Source of the DNA: Verrucomicrobiia bacterium
GTDB taxonomy: Bacteria > Verrucomicrobiota > Verrucomicrobiia > Limisphaerales > DSYF01
Length of the DNA: 64,000 bases
Direction of reading: 5' to 3'
Assembly (NCBI GenBank): GCA_035765895.1
Contig: DASTWL010000063.1
Coordinates: forward strand, 1 to 64,000
Shown: one piece after another, positions 1 to 10,281 of the stretch
Position numbering within the stretch: the first letter of the stretch is position 1
Layout: each line of letters opens with the position of its first letter
Made by a program: the position numbers and the translations under genes
Notes under the pieces: model-generated
Database searches by the model: none
The model's input: only the letters and a program-made list of their open reading frames with translations
Told to the model about the DNA's origin: nothing

Positions 1-2014
1 GGGTTTGCAGCACCTGAAACGTGTCGCGCACGTCGTTGAACAGCGCCTGTTGATAAACCGCCAGCTGGTCGGCCGTCTCGCGCCGCTCCAGTCCGTCCCC
101 GCGCAGCATTTCGCGCCGGAGATTTTCAATGGCGGTGCGCAGGGACTTCAGCCGGTCTGCCAGGGCCGCATCGTTGGTTTTAACTTCATCATACGCCGCG
201 CCAAAATAGCCGTAGAGCGAGTAGAGCGTCCGGCTCAATTCCGGCACATTCACGGGCGCGGGGTCCGGCGGGGCAAAATTCAGGGGGGCGACGTCCTGTT
301 TGATCGCGCCGATCAACCCCAGCTTTTTCTTCGGATTTTCGCGCAGGTATTGCGTAATGGAATCCACGCCGGACACCGCAGGCAGGTTGGTGAGCCGCGC
401 CTCCCAGGCGGCCGCCTGGTCGAGATTCGACGCGACGACCGCGCCAAAGATGACCGATTTATTGGCGGTGGCGATCAGCTTGTGCTCGGCTTGCACCGCG
501 GCCAGGCCCTTGCTCTGCATGTTGAGCAGGTTGTAGTCAAAAAACACCTTCCGCAGCTGGGTGCCCGCCAGCACGCACAACCCCACCGTCAATCCGGTCG
601 TCAGCACGGGCCGTTGCAGCCACAGTCTCTCGATGCGCGCCCGGTGCTGGGGTTCGTGGTAATCGTGATCCAGCACATTTTGCCGGCCGCGCAGCAGCAG
701 GGCGGGGAGCAGGGTCATCATCGGAATCAGGCAGACAATCAGCCCGCCGCCGCAGATCACGCCCATTTCCTGAATGCCTTTGAAATGGGTGAACGCCATG
801 GCCAGAAAGCCGGCGGCCGTGGTGATGGCGCCGGTGAAAATGCCCTTGCCCGTGAACACCATCGCCTTGGTCAGGGCTTCCAGTTCGGTGTGCTGATGCC
901 GCAGCTCCTCCTCGTAGCGCGTCACGAGGTGCACCCCAAAGTCGATCGCCAGCCCGATCAACATCGGCACAAAGGTGATCGTGAGGATGTTCAGATGCCC
1001 CACCGTCAGCGTCGCGAAGGCCATGGTGTAGGCCAGCCCGATCAGCAGACAGAACGTGGCCTTCACCGGTCGGCCGGTTTCGTTGTAGCCGTAGATGAAA
1101 ATCAGCGCGCACAGGAACAGCGACACCACGCTCGCCAGCATCGTGTCCTTCTGCGATTGCAGCATTTCGTCCTCTTCCAGCACGGGCTCGCCGGTCAGGC
1201 CCACGTTGACCCCCGGCACTTCGATGCGGGTTTGCTCAATCAACTGGCGGAGGCGCGCCACCGCCGCGCTGTTCAAATCGTCGGTTGGCGCGTGCGCCGT
1301 GACCAGGAAGATGCGGCCGTTGTCGAAGGTGATGTAAATCTGCTGCTCCGCCTCGGGGCCGGCGTTGAACAGGGCGTTCAAGCCGGGCGACGGCGGTTTG
1401 CCCGGGCGTTTCAGCGCGGCCGTGGCCTGGTTGATGATGCGTTCGAGCGCCGGCAGGGCGTCAACCAGCGACCGGTTCTCCGGATTGTCCTCCCGGCTGG
1501 CGGTGCGAATCTGCGTGTTCACCAGGTTGAACAATGAAACGAGATTGGTCGCCTTGGTGAACTGGCTGACGAACGGCCGGTAATCCCGCAGCGTCTTTTG
1601 CAGATCCCGCAAATCCTCCTCGGGCACGAACAACAACGCCTTCGAGCCCAGCGTCTTGAGGTCACCCTTGTAGAAGACGTTGACGAAGTGGTTGGTGTCT
1701 GCTTCGAGCTTGGCGCCGAGCCGTTCGACGAACTGCCGGTTCTTTTCCGCCTCGCCGCTTTGCACCACCACCACCAGGTCGTCCGGCTGCGGGAACTCGG
1801 CCTTCAACCGCAGGAAATCCTCGTTGTATTTCAAGTGCGGCCCGACGAGCGCGTTGCGGTCCGTGTTGAACTGGAGGAAGCAAACCGTGTAGGCCGCGCA
1901 GGCGACCGCCAGGAGCAGTTGGGGCCAGATGAACCACGCGGGCCGCCGGTGAATGGCGCCTGTCAGCCACGTCAGACAACGGCCGAAAAAGGTTTCGCCA
2001 GACAGCGGCTTCAT
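1..2014 (-). CDS. MMPL/RND-family exporter, partial (C-terminus beyond left edge)
   Basis: Inner-membrane RND-superfamily exporter of the MMPL type. About 671 codons are visible from an ATG at 2012-2014, and the frame stays open to the window edge. A first membrane segment lies at about residues 27-47 (FIWPQLLLAVACAAYTV), then a large periplasmic domain (about 50-300). A membrane cluster follows, with the signature GLAIDFGVHLVTRYEEEL near residues 350-367, then a second periplasmic loop containing NPKKKLGLIGAIKQD. The arrangement resembles the hopanoid-associated transporter HpnN and other lipid exporters, but the substrate cannot be read from sequence. No hopanoid genes lie in the window, so the HpnN link is only resemblance. 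Long open frames on the opposite strand here are antisense shadows. Confidence 0.85.
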   Translation of the reverse strand, partial: MKPLSGETFFGRCLTWLTGAIHRRPAWFIWPQLLLAVACAAYTVCFLQFNTDRNALVGPHLKYNEDFLRLKAEFPQPDDLVVVVQSGEAEKNRQFVERLGAKLEADTNHFVNVFYKGDLKTLGSKALLFVPEEDLRDLQKTLRDYRPFVSQFTKATNLVSLFNLVNTQIRTASREDNPENRSLVDALPALERIINQATAALKRPGKPPSPGLNALFNAGPEAEQQIYITFDNGRIFLVTAHAPTDDLNSAAVARLRQLIEQTRIEVPGVNVGLTGEPVLEEDEMLQSQKDTMLASVVSLFLCALIFIYGYNETGRPVKATFCLLIGLAYTMAFATLTVGHLNILTITFVPMLIGLAIDFGVHLVTRYEEELRHQHTELEALTKAMVFTGKGIFTGAITTAAGFLAMAFTHFKGIQEMGVICGGGLIVCLIPMMTLLPALLLRGRQNVLDHDYHEPQHRARIERLWLQRPVLTTGLTVGLCVLAGTQLRKVFFDYNLLNMQSKGLAAVQAEHKLIATANKSVIFGAVVASNLDQAAAWEARLTNLPAVSGVDSITQYLRENPKKKLGLIGAIKQDVAPLNFAPPDPAPVNVPELSRTLYSLYGYFGAAYDEVKTNDAALADRLKSLRTAIENLRREMLRGDGLERRETADQLAVYQQALFNDVRDTFQVLQT

Positions 2015-2048
2015 GCGGGGTTCACGGCGGGCAGGGGCGGAAGGCCGG

Positions 2049-2387
2049 CTATTTCACCGGCTCGACGAATACCGCCGTGCCGTAGCACAGCACCTCCGTG
2101 ATGCCGGGCGCGATTTCGGTGGCGTCATAGCGCACGCCCACCACGGCATTCGCGCCCATCTGGCCGGCATGTGCCAGCAACTGGTTGAAGGCATCCTCTC
2201 GCGCACGTTCGCACAGCGAGGTGTAGAGCGTGATATTGCCGCCCACCAACGCCTGCAGGCTCGCGCCGATGTTTCCGATGACCGAGCGCGAGCGCACAAT
2301 GATGCCCCGCACCACCCCGAAGTTGCGGGTGACCCGGTATCCGGGCAGCTCGAAGGTCGTTGTGGTGAGAGGATGCGTCTGGCTCAT
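2049..2387 (-). CDS. YbjQ/UPF0145 family protein
   Basis: Small (112 aa) cytoplasmic protein of the YbjQ/UPF0145 family, sometimes called a putative heavy-metal-binding domain. Family hallmarks are the early [18 protein letters not shown] segment, the central [26 protein letters not shown] stretch, and the terminal [13 protein letters not shown]. Length is normal for the family, which forms pentameric or larger rings in solved structures. It lies 34 bases upstream of the MMPL gene on the same strand, so the two could be co-transcribed. The biochemical role is unknown, and metal binding is only a family annotation. Confidence 0.85.
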   Translation of the reverse strand: MSQTHPLTTTTFELPGYRVTRNFGVVRGIIVRSRSVIGNIGASLQALVGGNITLYTSLCERAREDAFNQLLAHAGQMGANAVVGVRYDATEIAPGITEVLCYGTAVFVEPVK

Positions 2388-2442
2388 ACGCAGGGGAATT
2401 CAACACCATGAAGCGAGCCGGCAAAAGCGGAAACTGACAGGG

Positions 2443-3138
2443 TCAGCCCGCGGCCTGCAACCGGTAGCCAATGCCCGGCTCCGTCAGAATCAGCGTTGGC
2501 TGGGCGGGATCGGCCTCCAGTTTTTCCCGCAGGTGCGCCACATACACCCGCAGATAGTGCGTCTGCTCCACCGCGCCGGGCCCCCAAACTTCCGTCAAAA
2601 GCTGGCGATGCGTGATCACCCGGCCGGCATGACGCACCAGCAGGCGCAGCAGATTGTATTCGGTGGCGGTCAGGCTGACCGACCTGCCCTTCACCGTCAC
2701 CTGGCGGGTGGCCAGATCCACCACCACGTTTTCCGCCTGATAAACCCGTTCCGCTTCCGGCTGGGTGGCATGCCGCAACGCCACCCGGAGGCGCGCGAGC
2801 AATTCCGCTGAATTGAACGGCTTGGTGACATAGTCATCTGCGCCGCCGTCCAGCGCTGCGACCTTGCCGGCCTCGTCGTCCTGCACGGAGAGAATCACCA
2901 CCGGCACGCGGCTCCATTCGCGAATGCGCCGCAGCACTTCCTGCCCTGAAAGATCGGGCAGGCCGAGGTCGAGGACGATGATGGCGGGACGATGTTGCGC
3001 CGCCAGCGCGAGACCCGCACTGCCGCTGCCGGCGGCCAGCACGCGGTAGCCATTGGCCTCCAGCGTCACGGTCAACAGCCGCCGGATTTGCGGCTCGTCA
3101 TCCACGACCAACACCAGGGGTTTCGGAATTTCGCTCAT
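2443..3138 (-). CDS. kdpE: KdpE response regulator
   Basis: Cytoplasmic OmpR-type response regulator (231 aa), the partner of the sensor kinase KdpD. Residues 1-120 are the receiver domain: acidic pair DDE near residue 18, phospho-acceptor Asp in IIVLDLGLPD at about 57, and the conserved Lys in DYVTKPFN at about 106. Residues 130-230 are the winged-helix DNA-binding domain (LTATEYNLLRLLVRHAGRVITHRQLL, then the LREKLE and GIGYRL features of KdpE). Its ATG overlaps the kdpD stop (ATGA), so the two are translationally coupled. It should activate the kdpABC promoter upstream when potassium is scarce or osmolarity is high. Confidence 0.95.
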   Translation of the reverse strand: MSEIPKPLVLVVDDEPQIRRLLTVTLEANGYRVLAAGSGSAGLALAAQHRPAIIVLDLGLPDLSGQEVLRRIREWSRVPVVILSVQDDEAGKVAALDGGADDYVTKPFNSAELLARLRVALRHATQPEAERVYQAENVVVDLATRQVTVKGRSVSLTATEYNLLRLLVRHAGRVITHRQLLTEVWGPGAVEQTHYLRVYVAHLREKLEADPAQPTLILTEPGIGYRLQAAG

Positions 3139-5807
3139 GGCCTTTCTTCCGGAACAGGCGGCAGTTTCACGCGCGGCAGCCGGACGGTAAAGCGCGCCCC
3201 ACCATCGGGACGGTTGGCGGCCTCGACCCGTCCGCCTTGGGCTTCGGCGAAGCCCTTCACCAACGAAAGTCCCAGGCCGGTTCCGCCAGGTGCGGCGTCC
3301 GGGCCGCGTTGAAAGCGGTCGAACAAACGCGTCGCCAGTCCGGGCGGCAGGCCGGGGCCGCGATCCGCCACGTCCAGCACCAGCCAGTCGGGTTCCAGCC
3401 GGGCGCTCACGACGATGGGCGTGCCGGGGGGCGTGTGCGCGGCGGCGTTGCCGAGCAGGTTGACGAGAATCTGTTCCGTCAGTGCTGCATCCAGCTTCAC
3501 GGGTTCATGACCAAACGCGATGTCCACGGTCACAGCCCGATCCGCCAGCCCGCGGCTCAAACTCTCGCACGCCAGCCGCACCACGTCGTGCAGGTCGTGC
3601 CAGTCGAGGCGCGGATGCAGGTGGCCCGCTTCCAGCCGCGACAGGTCGAGCAGGTTGCGCACGAGCCGGTTCAAGCGCGCCGTGGCCTCGTCAACTTCAC
3701 CCGCCAGCGTTCGTTGCGCGGGATTCAGTGCGCCGGCTTCGCGCAACCCGCTCGCGGCGCTCGCGATGGCGGCCAGCGGCGTGCGCAGCTCGTGTGAGAC
3801 GGAGTTGAGCAGAGTTTTGCCGAGCCGCTCCGATTCGGCCACCAGCGTGGCGCGTGCCTCCGCATCGCGCAATTGCTGCCGGTCCAGCACCAACGCGATC
3901 TGCCGCGCAAAGGCGTCCAGCAGCTCTCGTTGCGCCGGCGGCACGGTGGCCGCATTGGGAAACCGCAAGCTCAACACGCCGGGCACCCGGTCGCCCGCCA
4001 TCAACGGCAGGTGAACCCCCTCGGCCGAGGCCAGCGTGTCGGTCCCACGCCCAGCGGGCTGCTGATGTTGCAACGCCCAGACCGCGACGCTGAGCTCCTT
4101 TTCCGGCAGCGTCCACGTGCTGGCGAAGTAAGGCGTCAGCGGTGCTGGCCCGGGTTCGTCCGGCAGCGACAACGCCACGTCTGCGCGAAACGCTTCCCCC
4201 ACGTGCCGCACGACGACGCCCAGCAGTTGCGCGAGGTCGCCAGACTCCGCCAGGTCGCGCGTGAGCAGATACAAGGCGGTGGCGCGCTGTTCGCGGGCAC
4301 GCTCGGCGATTTGCTGTGCCCGCAAGCGCGCGGCGAGATGCCCCATCGCCAGCGCAACGACGAAGTAGGTGGCGAACAACATCGTGTCCTCGGCGTTGTC
4401 GATGCGGAACGTAAACCTCGGTTCCGTGAAGACAAAGTTCCACAACAGCGCCGTGACCGTGGCGGCGGCCAGCGTCGGACCGCGCCCCACGAACATGCCC
4501 AGCAACACCACGCTCAACAGGAACACCAGCGCCACGGACTGGTAACCAATCCAACGCTGGAGCACCGCGTTCAAAACGGTCGCCACCGCGCTCACGCCCA
4601 GGGCGATGCCGTAACTGCGCAAATCGGATTGCGCCAGCCGCGGTGGCCGTCCGGGACGACCGGGTGCCCCGGCCGTCTCCGCGCGCACCGCCAGCACATC
4701 GACGTTGCCGCTTTCGCGGATCAGCCGGTTCAGAAACGATCCGCCCCGGAACAGCTCGAGCACGCGCCAGCCGGCGGGTTTGCCGACCACGATCTGCGTT
4801 GCGTTGCGTTCACGCGCCACGCGCAACAGCGCCGCTACCACGTCCGGGTCGCTCGTGGTGACGACCTCGGCGCCCAGCTCACGCGCGAGGGCGAGGTGTT
4901 CGGCGAGGCGCCTGTTCTCTGGCTCGCCCACCGCGCGGGGTTGTTCGACATACACGGCCAGCCACGGTGCGCGCAGCTCGCCCGCCAGCCGCCGTGCCCA
5001 GCGAATCAACGAGGCGGAGGTCGGGCTCGCGCTCACCGCCACCAGCAGTCGCTGCCCGGACTTCCAAGGGTCGGCGATGCCATGCGCCTGTCGGTAATCG
5101 CGCACGTCCTGGCCAACCTGTTCCGCGGCGAAGCGCAACGCCAGTTCGCGCAGCGCGGAAAGATTGCCCGCGCGGAAAAAATTGTCCTGCGCTGTCGCGG
5201 CCCGTTCTGCGAGGTAAACCTTGCCGGCGGCCAGGCGCGCCCGCAATTCATCCGGCGGCAGGTCCACCAGCTCGAGTTCGGCCCCGGCCAGCACGGTGTC
5301 CGGCACGGTTTCGTAAATGGCGATGCCGGTGATTTGCCGCACCACTTCGGCGCGGCTTTCGAGGTGCTGGACGTTGAGCGTGGTGAAGACGTCAATGCCC
5401 GCCGCCAGCAGTTCGAGCACGTCCTGGCAGCGCTTGGGATGACGCGCGCCCGGCGCGTTGGTGTGGGCGAACTCGTCCACCAGCACGAGCTGCGGCCGGC
5501 GTGCCAGCGTGGCATCGAGGTCGAAATCCGTGAGCTGCACGCCGCGATATTCGAACCGCGCCCGCGGCAGGGTGGGCAGCCCCGCGGTGAGCGCGTCCGT
5601 TTCCTTGCGCCCGTGGGTTTCGACGTAGCCGATCACAACGTCACGCCCTGCCTTCAATTCGCGCTGGCCGGCCTCGAGCATGGCGTAGGTCTTCCCGACG
5701 CCCGCACACATGCCGAGAAAGACCTTGAGCCGGCCGCGTTGCTGGCGCAGGGCTTCGCTCTGAATGGCGGCCAGCAACGCATCGGGATTGGGGCGGCCTT
5801 CGCTCAC
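3135..5807 (-). CDS. kdpD: KdpD sensor histidine kinase
   Basis: Full-length membrane sensor kinase (890 aa) for potassium limitation. Residues 20-230 are the KdpD N-terminal domain, with Walker-A-like GMCAGVGKTYAML and the VDEFAHTNAPG block. About 250-370 is a universal-stress-protein-like domain (LLVAVSASPTSASLIRWARRL, ending IVVGKP). About 400-505 holds four membrane segments, followed by a GAF-like region. The HisKA box is SVSHELRTPLAAIASA (His near 668), and the HATPase domain carries DRGPGLPPG and GTGLGLSLVKGF. It sits 4 bases after kdpC and overlaps kdpE. All expected KdpD modules are present, so it should be functional. Confidence 0.96.
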   Translation of the reverse strand: MSEGRPNPDALLAAIQSEALRQQRGRLKVFLGMCAGVGKTYAMLEAGQRELKAGRDVVIGYVETHGRKETDALTAGLPTLPRARFEYRGVQLTDFDLDATLARRPQLVLVDEFAHTNAPGARHPKRCQDVLELLAAGIDVFTTLNVQHLESRAEVVRQITGIAIYETVPDTVLAGAELELVDLPPDELRARLAAGKVYLAERAATAQDNFFRAGNLSALRELALRFAAEQVGQDVRDYRQAHGIADPWKSGQRLLVAVSASPTSASLIRWARRLAGELRAPWLAVYVEQPRAVGEPENRRLAEHLALARELGAEVVTTSDPDVVAALLRVARERNATQIVVGKPAGWRVLELFRGGSFLNRLIRESGNVDVLAVRAETAGAPGRPGRPPRLAQSDLRSYGIALGVSAVATVLNAVLQRWIGYQSVALVFLLSVVLLGMFVGRGPTLAAATVTALLWNFVFTEPRFTFRIDNAEDTMLFATYFVVALAMGHLAARLRAQQIAERAREQRATALYLLTRDLAESGDLAQLLGVVVRHVGEAFRADVALSLPDEPGPAPLTPYFASTWTLPEKELSVAVWALQHQQPAGRGTDTLASAEGVHLPLMAGDRVPGVLSLRFPNAATVPPAQRELLDAFARQIALVLDRQQLRDAEARATLVAESERLGKTLLNSVSHELRTPLAAIASAASGLREAGALNPAQRTLAGEVDEATARLNRLVRNLLDLSRLEAGHLHPRLDWHDLHDVVRLACESLSRGLADRAVTVDIAFGHEPVKLDAALTEQILVNLLGNAAAHTPPGTPIVVSARLEPDWLVLDVADRGPGLPPGLATRLFDRFQRGPDAAPGGTGLGLSLVKGFAEAQGGRVEAANRPDGGARFTVRLPRVKLPPVPEERP

Positions 5808-5811
5808 GGCC

Positions 5812-6384
5812 TTATCTTAATGAATCCACCGCCAGGTTCAGCTTCAAAACATTCACGCGCGGCTCGCCCAAAAAGCCGAGCTGCGGCAGTTCAACGCTGC
5901 GGTCAACCAGAGCCGCCAACCGTTGCTGCTGCTCCGGCGTGAAATGCCGCGCCGCCGCCACGCGGTTAATCTGGAAGCGCGCGGCCTCCGGGCTGATGTG
6001 GGGATCCAACCCGCTGGCCGAGGCGAGCAACAAGTCCGCCGGCACGGGTGCGTCCGCCGGCAAATGCTGCGCTGCGCGCCATTGAGCCGCGCGCGCTTCG
6101 ATGGCGTGTTTCAAGTCCGCGCTCGCCGGGCCCTTGTTGCTGGCGCCGGACGGAACGGTGGCGAAGTCGCCTGCCGAGGGCCGGGGCCAGAAGTAAGCCG
6201 CGTTGGTGAAGCTTTGTGCGATCAGCTCCGAACCCGCCAGCTCGCCATCACGCGCAATCAAGCTGCCCTGTGCCTGCCTTGGGAATAGCAGCCTGGCCAC
6301 GCCGGTTACGGCAAGCGGATAGATGATGCCGGTGAGCAACGTCAGCACGGTGAACATGCGAAGGGCCGGAAGAATCGTTTTCAT
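5812..6384 (-). CDS. kdpC: KdpC, potassium-transporting ATPase subunit C
   Basis: Periplasm-facing accessory subunit (190 aa, normal length) of the high-affinity K+ pump KdpFABC. One N-terminal membrane helix (residues 5-30, [23 protein letters not shown]) precedes the soluble domain. That domain contains [41 protein letters not shown] and the terminal [11 protein letters not shown], all typical of KdpC. The start codon overlaps the kdpB stop in an ATGA arrangement. KdpC is known to stabilise the complex and raise nucleotide affinity of KdpB. Confidence 0.96.
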   Translation of the reverse strand: MKTILPALRMFTVLTLLTGIIYPLAVTGVARLLFPRQAQGSLIARDGELAGSELIAQSFTNAAYFWPRPSAGDFATVPSGASNKGPASADLKHAIEARAAQWRAAQHLPADAPVPADLLLASASGLDPHISPEAARFQINRVAAARHFTPEQQQRLAALVDRSVELPQLGFLGEPRVNVLKLNLAVDSLR

Positions 6385-8471
6385 GCGAGGCCAATGTGGG
6401 TGATGAAGAGGTCGATCAACTTGATCCCAACGAATGGCGCAACCAGGCCGCCGAATCCGTAAACCAGCAGGTTGCGCCGCAGAATGATCGCGGCCCCAAG
6501 GGGACGATAACTCACGCCGCGCAGGGCCAGCGGCACAAGCGCGATGATGATCAATGCGTTGAAAATCACCGCGCTGAGGATTGCGCTTTGCGGCGAGGCC
6601 AGCCGCATCACGTTCAACGCCGCGAGCGGCCCCGCGTTGGCGCCGGCCACCGCATAAAGCCCGACGAACATTGCCGGCAGGATGGCGAAATATTTGGCCA
6701 CGTCGTTCGCAATGCTGAACGTGGTCAACGCGCCGCGCGTCATCAGGAGTTGCTTCCCGATCTCGACGATCTCGATGAGCTTCGTCGGGTTCGAGTCGAG
6801 GTCCACCATGTTGCCGGCTTCGCGCGCGGCCTGCGTGCCGGTGTTCATGGCCACGCCGACGTCAGCTTGCGCGAGCGCCGGGGCGTCGTTCGTGCCGTCG
6901 CCGGTCATCGCGACGAGATGGCCCTTTTCCTGTTCAGCTCGGATGCGCGCGAGTTTATCCTCGGGCTTGGCCTGTGCCATGAAGTCGTCCACTCCCGCCT
7001 CGGCGGCGATGGCGGCGGCGGTCAGCGGATTGTCGCCCGTGATCATCACGGTGCGGATGCCCATCTTGCGAAGCTGCGCGAACCGCTCCTTGATGCCGCC
7101 TTTTACCACGTCCTTGAGTTGAATGACGCCGAGCACATCGGCATTGTCGGCAACGACGAGCGGCGTGGCGCCTTGGCGGGAAACGTCCTCCACCGTGCTG
7201 GCAACCGCATCCGGGAAACGGCCGCCTTGGGATTCGACGAATGATTGCACTGCGCCGGCCGCGCCTTTGCGGATCGCGCGCGGCATGTGACCGTCGAGTT
7301 TTGGAAAATCCACGCCGCTCATCCGGGTTTGCGCAGTGAATGGAACGAACTGCGCGTGTGGCGCTGCGACTTCGCGTCCGCGCAGGCCGAATTGTTCCTT
7401 GGCCAGCACCACAATGCTGCGACCTTCGGGAGTTTCGTCCGCGAGCGAGGCGAGTTGCGAGGCATCCGCCAGCCGCTCCGGGGTGATGTTGGGTGCGGGT
7501 AGAAACGCGGCGGCCATGCGGTTGCCCAATGTGATGGTTCCCGTCTTGTCGAGCAGCAGCACGTCGATGTCCCCCGCCGCTTCAACCGCTCGCCCGCTGG
7601 TCGCCATCACGTTGCGGCGGATCAACCGGTCAATGCCGCTGATGCCGATGGCGCTGAGCAGCCCGCCGATGGTCGTGGGAATCAGACAGACCAGCAACGC
7701 CACCAGCACCGGGAGGCTCAAGTTGGAAGAACCTGCTTGTCCGGCGGCGGTCTGACTGTATCCAGAAAATGCCGGCAGCGTGAACACCGCCAGGATGAAT
7801 GCCGCCGTCAAGCCGAGCAGCAGCAGGCCCAGCGCAATTTCGTTCGGCGTCTTCTGACGCTGGGCGCCCTCGACCATCGCAATCATACGGTCGAGGAAGG
7901 TGTTACCCTTCTCCGAGGTGATGCGAATGACGATGCGGTCGCTGATGACGCGCGTGCCACCGGTCACGGCGCTGCGATCGCCGCCACTCTCGCGAATCAC
8001 GGGCGCGCTTTCGCCCGTGATGGCCGATTCATCCACGGTCGCGATGCCTTCGATGACTTCGCCGTCGGCGGGGATGACGTCATTCGCCTCGCACACGACC
8101 GTATCGCCTTTCTGCAACTCCGGCGCGGCCACGCGCTCTTCACTGCCGTTGCGAAGCCGCCGGGCCATCGTCTGGGTGCGCGCCTTTTTGAGGCTCTCCG
8201 CCTGCGCCTTGCCGCGCCCTTCCGCGAGCGCCTCGGCGAAGTTCGCGAACAACACGGTGAACCAGAGCCAGAGGGTGATTTGCAGGTCGAAGCCGGACCA
8301 CTGACCGGCGAACAGGTTGCGCAGCACCGCCACCGTGCACAGCGCCGCACCCAGTTCGGTGATGAACATCACGGGGTTTGCCCACTGCACACGCGGGTCG
8401 AGCTTGCGCAGCGCCGACCAGACGGCCGGTCGGAGCAGTTGCGGGTCCAACAGGGAGGATGATTTTTTCAT
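6381..8471 (-). CDS. kdpB: KdpB, P-type ATPase subunit of the K+ pump
   Basis: Catalytic subunit (696 aa) of KdpFABC, a P-type ATPase that energises K+ import. The actuator domain has the TGES loop ([17 protein letters not shown], near residues 150-160). The phosphorylation motif is [14 protein letters not shown] (Asp near 305). The nucleotide-binding region is followed by the hinge [19 protein letters not shown] and [18 protein letters not shown]. Seven membrane helices fit the family plan, including the C-terminal pair. It starts 18 bases after kdpA ends. All catalytic motifs are intact. Confidence 0.97.
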   Translation of the reverse strand: MKKSSSLLDPQLLRPAVWSALRKLDPRVQWANPVMFITELGAALCTVAVLRNLFAGQWSGFDLQITLWLWFTVLFANFAEALAEGRGKAQAESLKKARTQTMARRLRNGSEERVAAPELQKGDTVVCEANDVIPADGEVIEGIATVDESAITGESAPVIRESGGDRSAVTGGTRVISDRIVIRITSEKGNTFLDRMIAMVEGAQRQKTPNEIALGLLLLGLTAAFILAVFTLPAFSGYSQTAAGQAGSSNLSLPVLVALLVCLIPTTIGGLLSAIGISGIDRLIRRNVMATSGRAVEAAGDIDVLLLDKTGTITLGNRMAAAFLPAPNITPERLADASQLASLADETPEGRSIVVLAKEQFGLRGREVAAPHAQFVPFTAQTRMSGVDFPKLDGHMPRAIRKGAAGAVQSFVESQGGRFPDAVASTVEDVSRQGATPLVVADNADVLGVIQLKDVVKGGIKERFAQLRKMGIRTVMITGDNPLTAAAIAAEAGVDDFMAQAKPEDKLARIRAEQEKGHLVAMTGDGTNDAPALAQADVGVAMNTGTQAAREAGNMVDLDSNPTKLIEIVEIGKQLLMTRGALTTFSIANDVAKYFAILPAMFVGLYAVAGANAGPLAALNVMRLASPQSAILSAVIFNALIIIALVPLALRGVSYRPLGAAIILRRNLLVYGFGGLVAPFVGIKLIDLFITHIGLA

Positions 8472-8489
8472 GGTGATCAGCCCGGCGGG

Positions 8490-10181
8490 TTAAAACACCC
8501 GCCCTTGCAGCATCAGCAGTTGTTCAATGACCGGACCCAGCGTCAGCGCGGGCAGGAACGTGAGCGCGCCGACGATGATGACCACGCCGATGAGCAGCAC
8601 GACAAACAAAGGTCCGTCTGTGGGAAAGGTGCCGCTCGAAGCGGGTGCCACCTTTTTGCCGGCCAGGCCGCCCGCCAGCGCCAGCGCCGGGATGATGACG
8701 GCAAAGCGCCCGACCAACATGCAGAACGCACCGAGCAGATCATAGAATGGCGTGGCGGCATTCAAGCCCGCGAAGGCGGAGCCGTTGTTGTTGGCCATCG
8801 AGGCGAACGCGTAAAGAATTTCGCTCAAGCCGTGCGGGCCGGCGTTGTTCAGGCTGCTTGTGCCCGCTGGAGTCACGGCGGCGATCGCCGAGCACACGAG
8901 CACCATCACGCACGGAGCGAGCACGGCGATCATGGCGAGCTTCACTTCACGCGCCTCGATTTTCTTGCCCAGGTATTCCGGCGTGCGTCCCACCATCAGA
9001 CCCGCGAGAAATACGGTGAGCACCACAAACATCAGCATGCCGTATAAGCCCGCGCCCACCCCGCCGAAGACGACTTCGCCGAGGAGAATGTTGAACAACG
9101 GCACCAGCCCGCCCAGCGGCGAAAAGCTGTCGTGCATCGCATTGACAGAACCGTTGGAGGCGTCGGTCGTTGCGGTGGCCCACACCACCGAGTTGGCAAT
9201 GCCGAAACGCGTTTCCTTGCCTTCCAGATTCGGCAGCCCCGCAAGCGCCGGGTTCGGTTGGTATTCGGCCCATAACGCCAGCCCGAGTCCCGCGAGGAAC
9301 AGCACCATCATCGCGGCCCAGATCGCCCAGCCTTGGCGCCGCGAACCCACCATGCGGCCGTAGGTCAGGCACATCGCCGACGGAATCAGCAGAATGGCGA
9401 GCATTTCGAGGAAGTTCGTCAGCGGTGTGGGGTTCTCGAACGGGTGCGCCGAGTTCGCGCCGAAGAATCCGCCGCCGTTGGTGCCGAGTTGTTTGATGGC
9501 GATCTGTGAGGCGGCGGGTCCGAGCGGGACAAGCTGGTGGGCGTGTTCCAGCGTGGTGACATTGGCGTAGGGGGAGAAGCTTTGCACCACGCCCTGCCCT
9601 ACCAGCACCACAGCCAGCACTAGCGACAACGGCAGCAACACATAAAGCGTCGCGCGAACGAGGTCGGCCCAGAAGTTGCCCAGCGTTTGCGTGGATTTAC
9701 GAGCGAGGCCGCGCGTCAACGCCAGCAACACCGCGATGCCGGTGGCGGCACTGACGAAGTTTTGCACCGTGAGCCCGAGCATCTGCGTGAGGTAGCTCAG
9801 CGTCACCTCGCCGGAATACGCCTGCCAGTTGGTGTTGGTGACGAAGCTGACGGCGGTGTTCACCGCCAGATGCCACGCTGGCGCGGGCAGATGCTGCGGA
9901 TTCAGCGGCAGGACGCCCTGCCCCCATTGCAGCAGGAACAGGAACACGACGCCCGCGAGATTGAACCACAGCAGCGCGGCGGCGTATTCGGTCCAGCGCA
10001 TTTCCCGTCCGGGATCAACGCCGGCCAGCCGGTAGATGAACTGCTCGATGGGACCCAGCAACCGCGACAGCAGATGCCGCTCGCCCGTCAGGGCGCGGGC
10101 CAGGAATTCGCCGTGCCACGGGGTCAACGCCACCAACGCGCCGACATACACGATGATCTGGAGCCAATCGCGCTCGTTCAT
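8490..10181 (-). CDS. kdpA: KdpA, potassium-binding channel subunit
   Basis: Channel-like K+-selective membrane subunit (563 aa, family about 555-565), related to the SKT/Trk superfamily. It has ten predicted membrane segments. Selectivity-filter-like loops are visible as [15 protein letters not shown] (about 112-126), [23 protein letters not shown] (about 225-247), [15 protein letters not shown] and [14 protein letters not shown]. It is the first gene of kdpABCDE. No kdpF peptide is seen in the 100 bases upstream, which is common outside enterobacteria. The start chosen gives the canonical short N terminus ([12 protein letters not shown]). Confidence 0.96.
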   Translation of the reverse strand: MNERDWLQIIVYVGALVALTPWHGEFLARALTGERHLLSRLLGPIEQFIYRLAGVDPGREMRWTEYAAALLWFNLAGVVFLFLLQWGQGVLPLNPQHLPAPAWHLAVNTAVSFVTNTNWQAYSGEVTLSYLTQMLGLTVQNFVSAATGIAVLLALTRGLARKSTQTLGNFWADLVRATLYVLLPLSLVLAVVLVGQGVVQSFSPYANVTTLEHAHQLVPLGPAASQIAIKQLGTNGGGFFGANSAHPFENPTPLTNFLEMLAILLIPSAMCLTYGRMVGSRRQGWAIWAAMMVLFLAGLGLALWAEYQPNPALAGLPNLEGKETRFGIANSVVWATATTDASNGSVNAMHDSFSPLGGLVPLFNILLGEVVFGGVGAGLYGMLMFVVLTVFLAGLMVGRTPEYLGKKIEAREVKLAMIAVLAPCVMVLVCSAIAAVTPAGTSSLNNAGPHGLSEILYAFASMANNNGSAFAGLNAATPFYDLLGAFCMLVGRFAVIIPALALAGGLAGKKVAPASSGTFPTDGPLFVVLLIGVVIIVGALTFLPALTLGPVIEQLLMLQGRVF

Positions 10182-10221
10182 GCCGCCACGCTAGGCGGGT
10201 GTTGCGGAAGGCGTTAATCAA

Positions 10222-10240
10222 AACGCGGTCTCGCCGCGTT
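10222..10240 (-). terminator. Inverted repeat between the pilT-like gene and kdpA
   Basis: A perfect 7-bp stem (AACGCGG / CCGCGTT) with a 5-base loop lies in the 100-base gap between the pilT-like gene and kdpA, both on the minus strand. Read on that strand, the stem is followed by TTGATT and preceded by a T-run. It could be a weak intrinsic terminator of the upstream gene or an operator for kdp control. Sequence alone does not decide. Confidence 0.4.
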
Positions 10241-10281
10241 AAAAAAACGTCAAAATGAGCGGGATGCTCCGTTGACGCCGT

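Noticed and set aside
5-1537. Long plus-strand open frame of 510 codons
   Set aside because: It is antisense to the MMPL exporter, whose minus-strand frame has clear family motifs. The plus-strand product is His/Gln/Arg-rich, typical of a GC-rich antisense shadow.
3873-5942. Plus-strand open frame of 689 codons
   Set aside because: Antisense to kdpD and kdpC, with no recognisable domains and shadow-like composition.
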